Shown here: positions 36,165 to 42,855 of the stretch, in pieces
Layout: each line of letters begins with the position of its first letter
Numbering within the stretch: the stretch's first letter is position 1
Position numbers and translations under genes: made by a program
Source: Marinomonas transparens
Lineage (GTDB): Bacteria; Pseudomonadota; Gammaproteobacteria; Pseudomonadales; Marinomonadaceae
DNA length: 42,855 nucleotides
Reading direction: 5' to 3'
NCBI RefSeq assembly: GCF_016463975.1
Contig: NZ_JAEMNX010000030.1
Location: forward strand, 1-42,855
The notes under the pieces: generated by a model
What the model saw: only the letters and a program-made list of their open reading frames with translations
The model's database searches: none
Told to the model about the DNA's origin: nothing

Positions 36165-37409
36165 ATGGCGTTGTTAGTTCAAAAATACGGTGGTACCTCT
36201 GTTGGTACAATAGAGCGGATTGAAGCAGTCGCAGACAGAGTGTATAAGCATAAGCAGCAAGGTGATGACATTGTTGTTGTTGTCTCTGCTATGAGTGGTG
36301 AAACCAATCGCTTAGTTTCGTTGGCAAAAAGTGTTCAGGAGTTTCCCGATGCTCGTGAAATGGATGTTTTATTGTCGACGGGAGAGCAGGTCACCATTGC
36401 ATTGTTGTCTATGGCGCTAATGAAGCGTGGTTTAGAGGCTCGTTCTTATACGGGCTCGCAGATTCGTATTACGACGGACAGTGCTCATAGTAAAGCCCGT
36501 ATTCAGAAAATAGATACTGAGGCTATGCAGGCTGATTTAGACGCTGGTCGAGTGGTTGTTGCGGCGGGTTTTCAGGGGGCGGATGAGCTTGGCAATATTA
36601 CCACCTTGGGTCGTGGTGGCTCTGATACAACTGGTGTGGCGTTAGCGGCTGCTTTGAAGGCGGATGAGTGTCAAATCTATACGGATGTGGATGGGGTTTA
36701 TACGACGGACCCTAGGGTGGTAGATAGCGCTCGACGATTAGATAAAATTACATTTGAAGAAATGTTGGAAATGGCGAGTCTGGGCTCAAAAATATTGCAA
36801 ATTCGTTCTGTTGAATTTGCCGGGAAATATCAGGTGCCACTGAGGGTGCTATCTAGTTTTGTAGAAGGTGAAGGTACGTTGATAACCACTGAGGGGAATA
36901 ACAATATGGAGCAGCCGGCGGTTTCTGGTATTGCATTTAATCGTGATGAAGCAAAGTTAACCTTGATGGGGGTTCCTGATATCCCAGGTATTGCTTCGCG
37001 AATTCTTGGTCCTATTAGTGATGCGAATATCGAAGTAGATATGATAGTACAGAACGTATCGGTAGAAGATGGTACGACTGACTTTACTTTTACTGTACAT
37101 CGTAACGAATATGATCAAGCTCTTGTTATCTTGAAAGATATAGCAGAAGAGCTTGGGGCTCGTGATGTCTTGTCAGATGCGAGCACTGCAAAAGTATCTA
37201 TTGTCGGCGTAGGCATGCGTTCCCATGCTGGTGTGGCCAGTACTATGTTTAAGGCTCTAGCGAATGAGTCGATTAATATCCAGTTGATTTCTACTTCTGA
37301 AATCAAGGTTTCTGTCATTATTGATGAAAAATATATGGAATTGGCCGTTAGAGCGTTACATTCTGCGTTTAAATTGAGTGATTGTGCAGCTGGCATTAGC
37401 GAAGTTTAA
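36165..37409 (+). CDS. lysC: Aspartate kinase
   Basis: 414 aa. The kinase signature is LVQKYGGTSVG near the N-terminus, with GRGGSDTTGVALA and YTDVDGVYTTDPR in the catalytic half. Two ACT domains (about residues 265-414; LMGVPDIPGIASRILG and IVGVGMRSHAGVAST) make it a lysine/threonine-sensitive type of monofunctional aspartokinase. It catalyses the first step to Lys, Met and Thr. It sits between alaS and csrA in the same order as in many pseudomonads and Oceanospirillales. Only the ordinary spacing separates it from alaS, so co-transcription is possible. Confidence 0.97.
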   Translation: MALLVQKYGGTSVGTIERIEAVADRVYKHKQQGDDIVVVVSAMSGETNRLVSLAKSVQEFPDAREMDVLLSTGEQVTIALLSMALMKRGLEARSYTGSQIRITTDSAHSKARIQKIDTEAMQADLDAGRVVVAAGFQGADELGNITTLGRGGSDTTGVALAAALKADECQIYTDVDGVYTTDPRVVDSARRLDKITFEEMLEMASLGSKILQIRSVEFAGKYQVPLRVLSSFVEGEGTLITTEGNNNMEQPAVSGIAFNRDEAKLTLMGVPDIPGIASRILGPISDANIEVDMIVQNVSVEDGTTDFTFTVHRNEYDQALVILKDIAEELGARDVLSDASTAKVSIVGVGMRSHAGVASTMFKALANESINIQLISTSEIKVSVIIDEKYMELAVRALHSAFKLSDCAAGISEV

Positions 37410-37551
37410 CAATTTAATGCAAAAGCTAATGGTAAAGGGATAGCTTAATTTATTTCTAGGCGCTACAATTCGTTTTGTAGGATTTAGCCTACAAGACTCG
37501 TAGGGCAATTCTCTGGATTGTTACTAAAAGATATTACAGGGAGATATAATT

Positions 37552-37740
37552 ATGCTTATCCTAACTCGCCGTGTTGGTGAAACATTAATGGTTGGTGACG
37601 AAGTTTCGGTCACTGTATTGGGTGTAAAAGGCAATCAGGTTCGCATTGGCATCAATGCACCTAAAGATGTTTCTGTTCATCGTGAAGAGATTTATCTGCG
37701 CATTCAAAAAGAGCAAGATGGCGAAACTTTAGAAGATTAA
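37552..37740 (+). CDS. csrA: Carbon storage regulator CsrA
   Basis: 62 aa, exact family size. [18 protein letters not shown] and [18 protein letters not shown] are the hallmark strands; the RNA-binding R44-type residue is the R of HREEI. The dimer binds GGA motifs in mRNA leaders and controls carbon flow, motility and biofilm. GGGAG precedes the ATG, and a GGA in the leader may allow self-control as in other CsrA genes. Located between lysC and tRNA-Ser, the common gammaproteobacterial order. Confidence 0.97.
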   Translation: MLILTRRVGETLMVGDEVSVTVLGVKGNQVRIGINAPKDVSVHREEIYLRIQKEQDGETLED

Positions 37741-37811
37741 TTTTTTCAAAAAAAATCATCTAAAGGCCTTTACATAGCGGTTAAGCAGTATATACTACGC
37801 CGCACTTGTTT

Positions 37812-37901
37812 GGAGAGTTGGCCGAGTGGCTGAAGGCGCGCCCCTGCTAAGGGTGTATGGGTTAACACTCATCGAGGGTTCGAATCCCTCACTCTCCGCC
37901 A
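37812..37901 (+). tRNA. tRNA-Ser (GCT)
   Basis: 90 nt with encoded CCA. The acceptor stem GGAGAGT pairs with ACTCTCC, there is a long variable arm, and the anticodon loop CTGCTAA gives GCT (reads AGC/AGU). GGTTCGAAT marks the T arm. Confidence 0.95.
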
Positions 37902-37961
37902 TTTCAAGTTTGTCTTTTTAGAGGCTATCCTCTCTGAATAAAAGACTGGAATTGTTGTTGT

Positions 37962-38038
37962 GCACCCGTAGCTCAGCTGGATAGAGTACTCGGCTACGAA
38001 CCGAGCGGTCAGAGGTTCGAATCCTCTCGGGTGCACCA
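37962..38038 (+). tRNA. tRNA-Arg (ACG), copy 1
   Basis: 77 nt with encoded CCA. Acceptor GCACCCG / CGGGTGC, anticodon stem CTCGG / CCGAG, loop CTACGAA with anticodon ACG (wobble A to inosine reads CGU/CGC/CGA). Identical to the next two copies. Confidence 0.95.
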
Positions 38039-38098
38039 TTCCAAAGGCATTTTAAAGCTATCCTCTTTTAAATGTTTGTAGAGATAAATTGTAGTTAC

Positions 38099-38175
38099 GC
38101 ACCCGTAGCTCAGCTGGATAGAGTACTCGGCTACGAACCGAGCGGTCAGAGGTTCGAATCCTCTCGGGTGCACCA
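38099..38175 (+). tRNA. tRNA-Arg (ACG), copy 2
   Basis: Same 77-nt sequence as copy 1, with CCA. The 60-bp spacer before it is related to the spacer before copy 3, which indicates tandem duplication. Confidence 0.95.
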
Positions 38176-38236
38176 TTCCCCAAAGCATTTTAATGCTATC
38201 TTTTTATAAGTGTTTGTAGACATAAATCGTAGTTAC

Positions 38237-38313
38237 GCACCCGTAGCTCAGCTGGATAGAGTACTCGGCTACGAACCGAGCGGTCAGAGGTTCGAATCCT
38301 CTCGGGTGCACCA
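38237..38313 (+). tRNA. tRNA-Arg (ACG), copy 3
   Basis: Third identical copy with CCA. The cluster is followed by a convergent dus gene. Confidence 0.95.
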
Positions 38314-38362
38314 TTACTGCCTTCCTTGTGCTTTTTGACTTTCCTTTTTTATTGTTCCTATT

Positions 38363-39370
38363 TTATGTTTTTGTGACTCGCTCTATTGTTTGAGTGAGTT
38401 CGCTGACTGTTTTGCAGCGTCTTAATACTTGTAAATTTTCTCTTATGGCGTCAAATTCAAAACGTAAATGCCCACACCATTGTTTCAATCTTCCTAGTGT
38501 GGCGACTTCATCATAATCTTGTTGTAAACGTACTGTGTAGTAGGCGAAAATCTTCGCAAATTGGTTTTGATGGTCCTCTATTGCTTCATTTCTTAGTGCG
38601 GCCCTTAAATCCTGATAGATAAATGGGTTGTTTAAAGATCCTCTTCCTATCATGAAGTGATTGCAGCCAGTTATTGCTTGGCATTTTAGTAATGATGAGG
38701 TGTCTGTGATATCACCGTTCGCGACTACCGTCATTTTTGTTTTATCTTGTATTTCTCCAATTTTTTCCCAGCGGGCGGGTGGTTTATAGCCATCTTTTTT
38801 GGTTCTGCCGTGCACAGTGAGTTTGTCTGTGCCGGCGCTTTCTATGGCGCTGACATTGTCAAATAATAGTGTTTCATCTTCGTAGCCTAGACGAATCTTC
38901 GCCGATAGTGGAATCTGTGCTGGCAGTTCTTTGCGTATGGCATGCATGATTTTATGGAGGCTTTCTGGGGTTTGTAATAGTACGGAGCCACCGCCGTGAC
39001 CATTTACCCTTTTTGCGGGGCAGCCAAAGTTGATATCAATATGGGTTGCACCAGCTTTTACCGCAGCATGAGCGCTTTCTGCCATTAAATCTGGATTGCT
39101 GCCTAGCAATTGGGTATGGACTGGGTGCTGGTAGATTGTTTGTGACTGGTTTTTATTTTCAGGCACTAGGCGTTTGAAAGTGGATGTTGGTATTGGGTAC
39201 TGAGTGACTCTAATAAACTCTGAAACCAGATAGTTCATGCCGCCAATTTGTGAGAGTAATTCGCGCATGGTGTGATCCATGACACCTTCCATTGGAGCGA
39301 CAGCAAGTATGATTTGATTGTTTGTGTTGGTGTTTTTCAATGGTAAAGGTGCTTTTGATGAATTGTTCAC
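38363..39370 (-). CDS. dusC: tRNA-dihydrouridine synthase, DusC-like
   Basis: About 335 aa if translation starts at the GTG at 39370. An ATG at 39478 would add a hydrophobic, unconserved 36-residue head and a TTG at 39340 would shorten it, so the start is uncertain. Conserved Dus features: APMEGVMDHTMRELL at the N-terminus, QLLGSNPDLMAESA, INFGCPAKRVNGHGGGSVLL with the catalytic cysteine, KIRLGYED, VHGRTKKDGY, VVANGDI and MIGRGSLNNPF. FMN-dependent reduction of uridine in the tRNA D loop, U16 in the DusC subfamily. The EFIRVTQ and GHGGGSVLL forms favour DusC over DusA or DusB. Fittingly it lies next to tRNA genes, though that is common chance. Confidence 0.88.
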   Translation of the reverse strand: MNNSSKAPLPLKNTNTNNQIILAVAPMEGVMDHTMRELLSQIGGMNYLVSEFIRVTQYPIPTSTFKRLVPENKNQSQTIYQHPVHTQLLGSNPDLMAESAHAAVKAGATHIDINFGCPAKRVNGHGGGSVLLQTPESLHKIMHAIRKELPAQIPLSAKIRLGYEDETLLFDNVSAIESAGTDKLTVHGRTKKDGYKPPARWEKIGEIQDKTKMTVVANGDITDTSSLLKCQAITGCNHFMIGRGSLNNPFIYQDLRAALRNEAIEDHQNQFAKIFAYYTVRLQQDYDEVATLGRLKQWCGHLRFEFDAIRENLQVLRRCKTVSELTQTIERVTKT

Positions 39371-39519
39371 GAAATAAGTCAAACTGTTATGCAAAAAAAA
39401 TATGAAACTGTTCTGGTTTGTGATAAAAAAGTAACCACTAAAATAAGACAGTGCTATTTGATGTGCATCTGAGCACATTCAATGCAGACACACAAGGCAA
39501 GCGCAAAGGTATTAATACG

Positions 39520-39762
39520 ATGAATGGATTGCTTGAAGACGGTTTCGGTTTAATGGTCTTAGGAATGGGCTTTGTTTTCCTGTTCTTGGTTGTTTTGATT
39601 TTCGCAACTGGCTATATGTCTAGATTACTAAATCATTTTTTTCCGGAGGTAGCGCCTGTTGTTAAGGTTTCTCCATCGCTCTCTTCTTCTAATAGGTCTG
39701 GTGTTGATGCGCAGCTGGCGGCAGTTATTACGGCGGCAGTACATCAGCATAGAAATAAATAA
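39520..39762 (+). CDS. oadG: Oxaloacetate decarboxylase gamma subunit
   Basis: 80 aa from the ATG at 39520; the upstream in-frame TTG at 39451 would add 23 unconserved residues. One N-terminal transmembrane helix (LMVLGMGFVFLFLVVLIFAT) is followed by a short polar tail rich in S, H and N (HQHRNK end), the usual zinc-binding tail of OadG. It anchors and assembles the alpha subunit with OadB. First gene of oadGAB. Confidence 0.88.
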   Translation: MNGLLEDGFGLMVLGMGFVFLFLVVLIFATGYMSRLLNHFFPEVAPVVKVSPSLSSSNRSGVDAQLAAVITAAVHQHRNK

Positions 39763-39811
39763 CCCCCTAAATTATTAATATTAAACTTCCTGATATTTCA
39801 GAGGCTGAAAC

Positions 39812-41605
39812 ATGACAATAACTAAGCAACCTCTAGGCATTACCGATGTCGTTTTACGAGATGCCCATCAATCACTATTTGCGACGCGCATGCGTATTGA
39901 CGATATGCTACCTATTGCCGAAAAGCTAGATCAAGTTGGTTTTTGGTCGCTTGAATCATGGGGAGGGGCGACGTTTGACTCATGTATTCGTTTTATTGGT
40001 GAGGACCCTTGGGAGCGTATTCGTGAGCTTAAGAAGGTTATGCCCAAAACCCCACAGCAAATGTTATTGCGTGGCCAGAACCTTTTAGGCTATCGCCATT
40101 ATGCTGATGATGTGGTTAACAAGTTTGTTGAGCGCGCTGCTTTTAACGGCGTGGATGTATTTCGTATCTTTGATGCGATGAATGATCCTCGAAACCTAGA
40201 AACGGCGATTAAGGCTGTTAAGCAGCAAGGTAAGCATGCACAAGGGACAATTTCTTATACCAAAAGCCGAGTTCATACCACTCAGAATTGGGTAGATTAC
40301 GCTAAGACGTTAGAAGACATGGGGGCGGATTCTATTGCCATCAAAGATATGTCTGGTATTTTGACTCCATATGATGCTTTTGAGTTGGTGAGTTTGCTGA
40401 AAGCGCAAACGGACCTAGAAGTTCAATTGCATGCTCATGCTACATCGGGTTTGTCAGATATGACGATTCTAAAGTCTATAGAAGCGGGTATTGATCGTGT
40501 TGATACCGCCATTTCTTCTATGTCTATGACCTATGGTCATAGTGCGACTGAATCGGTTGTGGCTGCTTTGCAGGGTACGGATCGGGATACAGGCTTGAAT
40601 CTTACTTTGTTAGAAGAGATTGCGGCTTACTTCCGTGGAGTAAGAAAAAAATACGCGAAATTTGAAGGTTCGTTGCGTGGTACGGATTCTCGAATTCTGA
40701 TTGCTCAAGTGCCTGGTGGAATGTTGACTAACATGGAAAGTCAGCTAAAAGAGCAGGGTGCAGCAGATAAGTTTGATGAAGTGTTAAAAGAAATTCCAAA
40801 AGTTCGTGAAGACTTGGGGTTGATTCCTCTTGTTACACCAACATCGCAAATCGTGGGTACTCAAGCGGTGTTGAATGTACTTACGGGAGAGCGTTATAAG
40901 TCTATTTCTAAAGAGACAGCTGGAATACTAAAAGGTGAATATGGTGCAGCGCCGGCAGCGTTTAATAAAGAGCTTCAAGAGCGAGTATTGGATGGGGCAG
41001 AAGCGATTACTTGTCGTCCAGCGGATTTGCTCTCTCCAGAAATGGATAAGTTGAGTGAAGAGTTGCTTGGTTTATCAAATGAAAAGGGTATCAGTCTAGC
41101 TGCTGATCAAATTGATGATGTACTGACTTATGCTTTGTTTCCTCAGATTGGTCTGAAGTTTTTGCAAAACCGAGGTGATGCGAGTGCCTTTGAGCCTGCG
41201 CCAACATTACATGACGCAGTAGTAGCCAATCCTTCTGTATCTGGTTCTTCTAATGATGCGAGTGTTTATACTGTTTCCGTATCTGGGCAAAGCTTTGTGG
41301 TTCAGGTGGCGGAAGGGGGAGATGTTAGTAATATTCAGCCTGTCGCTAGCCCGTCGAGCGCTCCTGTCGCTTCGGCGGCTCCATCGGCAGCATCAGGTGA
41401 AGGTGTACCTTCTCCCTTAGCTGGTAATATATTCAAGATCCTGGTTTCGCAGGGGCAGCAGGTTGAGGAAGGTGACACTGTGATGATTCTGGAAGCTATG
41501 AAGATGGAGACAGAAATTTCAGCACCTAAGTCCGGTGTGGTGGGTTCCATTAATGTGAAAGAAGGTGACTCTGTGCAAGTGGGTCAATCGCTTCTAACTT
41601 TGTAG
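39812..41605 (+). CDS. oadA: Oxaloacetate decarboxylase alpha subunit (biotin carrier)
   Basis: 597 aa. The N-terminal carboxyltransferase TIM barrel shows [23 protein letters not shown] with the catalytic lysine and HAHATSG for metal. A conserved PYC_OADA region follows. An Ala/Pro/Ser-rich linker ([17 protein letters not shown]) precedes a biotinyl domain with EAMKMETEI (biotin on K at about residue 564). It transfers CO2 from oxaloacetate to biotin, and OadB then couples decarboxylation to sodium export. Middle gene of oadGAB, 50 bp after oadG. Confidence 0.96.
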   Translation: MTITKQPLGITDVVLRDAHQSLFATRMRIDDMLPIAEKLDQVGFWSLESWGGATFDSCIRFIGEDPWERIRELKKVMPKTPQQMLLRGQNLLGYRHYADDVVNKFVERAAFNGVDVFRIFDAMNDPRNLETAIKAVKQQGKHAQGTISYTKSRVHTTQNWVDYAKTLEDMGADSIAIKDMSGILTPYDAFELVSLLKAQTDLEVQLHAHATSGLSDMTILKSIEAGIDRVDTAISSMSMTYGHSATESVVAALQGTDRDTGLNLTLLEEIAAYFRGVRKKYAKFEGSLRGTDSRILIAQVPGGMLTNMESQLKEQGAADKFDEVLKEIPKVREDLGLIPLVTPTSQIVGTQAVLNVLTGERYKSISKETAGILKGEYGAAPAAFNKELQERVLDGAEAITCRPADLLSPEMDKLSEELLGLSNEKGISLAADQIDDVLTYALFPQIGLKFLQNRGDASAFEPAPTLHDAVVANPSVSGSSNDASVYTVSVSGQSFVVQVAEGGDVSNIQPVASPSSAPVASAAPSAASGEGVPSPLAGNIFKILVSQGQQVEEGDTVMILEAMKMETEISAPKSGVVGSINVKEGDSVQVGQSLLTL

Positions 41606-41623
41606 TCTGGGAAAGTATAAAAA

Positions 41624-42796
41624 ATGGAAAACAAATTACTGAATCTTTATCACGATACTGGTATCTATCAGCTTGAATTTGGCCAGCTCGTGATGATCTG
41701 TGTTGGCTTATTATTGGTTTATCTGGCTATCAAGAAAGGCTTTGAACCGCTGCTGCTTTTACCGATTGGGATTGGTGCTGTGTTAGTTAATATACCGGGT
41801 GCGGGCTTTATGGCGGCGCCTGTTTATGATGCGGCAGGGCATATGACTTCTCCTGGAGGCCTGCAATATTATATTTATCATGGTGGCATTGAAACTGGCT
41901 TATTCCCTTTAATTATTTTTATGGGGGTAGGTGCAATGACGGACTTCGGTCCTATGCTTGCTAATCCTAAAACCTTGTTGCTAGGGGCAGCGGCTCAGTT
42001 TGGTATCTTCGCAACGGTTATCGGTGCGGTTTTGTTGGGGGCGTTCGGGATAATGGACTTCACCCTAGCTGATGCCGCTGCTATTGGTATTATCGGTGGT
42101 GCAGATGGTCCAACAGCGATTTTTGTGGCAAGTCGATTAGCGCCTGATTTATTGGGAGCGATTGCGGTTGCTGCCTATTCCTATATGGCGCTGGTTCCTC
42201 TTATTCAGCCTCCTATTATGCGAGCGTTGACTTCGAAGGAAGAGCGCTCTATTAAAATGGAACAGTTACGACCTGTGACTAAGAAGGAAAAAATCATTTT
42301 TCCTGTTGTAGTGATTATTTTGGTTGCTATGTTCCTGCCTTCGGCAGCGCCTTTGTTAGGTATGTTTTGCTTCGGTAACTTGATGCGCGAGTGTGGTGTG
42401 GTGGATCGTTTGAGCGATACTGCGCAAAATGCCTTGATTAATATTGTTACCATCTTTCTTGGTTTGGGGGTTGGATCCAAATTAAGCTCAGAAGCATTTT
42501 TAAACCTAGAAACATTAGGGATATTGAGTTTAGGGTTAATCGCATTTTCGATTGGTACTGCTGCTGGCATATTGATGGCGAAACTGATGAATCGATTCTC
42601 TGTGGAAGCAATTAACCCATTGATTGGTGCGGCGGGTGTGTCGGCTGTACCTATGGCGGCTCGTGTTGCCAATAAAGTTGGTCTTGAGGCAAATAAGCAA
42701 AACTTCCTCTTAATGCATGCTATGGGACCGAATGTGGCTGGTGTTATTGGTTCTGCTGTTGCGGCTGGCGTGATGTTGAGCTACGTCGGTGGCTAG
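41624..42796 (+). CDS. oadB: Oxaloacetate decarboxylase beta subunit, sodium pump
   Basis: 390 aa, polytopic membrane protein with about nine hydrophobic segments. The family signature [16 protein letters not shown] (about residues 156-171) carries the aspartate of the carboxybiotin/sodium site. [16 protein letters not shown] and [20 protein letters not shown] are other conserved parts. It decarboxylates carboxybiotin on OadA and moves sodium ions outward across the inner membrane. Follows oadA by 18 bp and is closed by a strong terminator. Confidence 0.96.
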   Translation: MENKLLNLYHDTGIYQLEFGQLVMICVGLLLVYLAIKKGFEPLLLLPIGIGAVLVNIPGAGFMAAPVYDAAGHMTSPGGLQYYIYHGGIETGLFPLIIFMGVGAMTDFGPMLANPKTLLLGAAAQFGIFATVIGAVLLGAFGIMDFTLADAAAIGIIGGADGPTAIFVASRLAPDLLGAIAVAAYSYMALVPLIQPPIMRALTSKEERSIKMEQLRPVTKKEKIIFPVVVIILVAMFLPSAAPLLGMFCFGNLMRECGVVDRLSDTAQNALINIVTIFLGLGVGSKLSSEAFLNLETLGILSLGLIAFSIGTAAGILMAKLMNRFSVEAINPLIGAAGVSAVPMAARVANKVGLEANKQNFLLMHAMGPNVAGVIGSAVAAGVMLSYVGG

Positions 42797-42811
42797 TTGT
42801 TTTGTTGTTTT

Positions 42812-42837
42812 AAAAAAGGCGCTTAGGCGCCTTTTTT
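42812..42837 (+). terminator. Intrinsic terminator of oadGAB
   Basis: AAAAAAGGCGC pairs perfectly with GCGCCTTTTTT around TTAG, 15 bp after the oadB stop. Confidence 0.93.
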
Positions 42838-42855
42838 GTTATTTGGCCTTTGTTT

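Larger units (their letters stand above)
37962..38313 (+). repeat. Tandem tRNA-Arg duplication, units of about 137-138 bp
   Basis: Three identical tRNAs at 137- and 138-bp intervals. The two spacers share blocks such as GCATTTTAA, GCTATC, GTTTGTAGA and GTAGTTAC but differ by scattered changes, so the tRNA parts are kept identical while the spacers drift. Confidence 0.85.

Noticed and set aside
37962..38313. Regularly spaced repeats as a CRISPR array
   Set aside because: Each repeat is a full tRNA-Arg with CCA, and spacers are related to each other.
39371..39478. N-terminal 36 residues of the dus gene as a signal peptide
   Set aside because: Dus enzymes are cytoplasmic and the stretch is unconserved; it overlaps the region just upstream of oadG, so a later start is likelier.
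42205..42672. 155-codon minus-strand frame inside oadB
   Set aside because: Shadow of the conserved oadB membrane gene.

Overview
The window looks like a marine gammaproteobacterium, probably an Oceanospirillales member close to Marinomonas. This rests on the core block recA, recX, dadA, dadX/alr, alaS, lysC, csrA, tRNA-Ser, three tRNA-Arg, dus and oadGAB, and is inference from gene order and protein character, not from a database search. There are two compartments: a mobile, AT-rich defence island (1 to about 27,612) and ordinary chromosome (about 27,613 to 42,855).

The island opens with four tightly overlapping genes: a large degenerate tyrosine recombinase, a second large tyrosine recombinase, a small coiled-coil protein and a third, shorter tyrosine recombinase. 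The layout recalls Tn554 (TnpA/TnpB plus the small TnpC) and the gamma-mobile-trio modules of Vibrio islands. The cargo follows: a multi-zinc-ribbon protein of unknown function; an SF2 helicase with a winged-helix partner, divergent from an XRE regulator across a twin-operator promoter; an NAD module (prs-like, nadV, nrtR) with a perfect 15-bp-arm palindrome at its promoter; a HAD nucleotidase; an IS3-type relic; a Gabija-like pair (OLD nuclease plus UvrD-like helicase); a small HTH-like orphan; and a type 3 AVAST pair (2164-aa Avs3a STAND nuclease plus Avs3b). The reading frame of avs3b appears to be shifted at an A8 run just before its natural C-terminus.

The right end of the island lies exactly at the Walker A region of recA. 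The recA copy here lacks about the first 63 codons and its promoter, so the island has cut recA, and the remaining 5' part must lie left of the window if it survives. Whether the cell is recA-deficient, carries another recA, or holds a mixed population with excised island cannot be decided from this sequence.

The core side carries a membrane-anchored coiled-coil protein, recX on the opposite strand, a D-alanine catabolic pair (dadA and alanine racemase), alaS, lysC, csrA, a tRNA cluster with three tandem identical tRNA-Arg(ACG) genes, a DusC-like dihydrouridine synthase, and the sodium-pumping oxaloacetate decarboxylase operon oadGAB with a strong terminator. No CRISPR array, rRNA or complete insertion sequence was seen.
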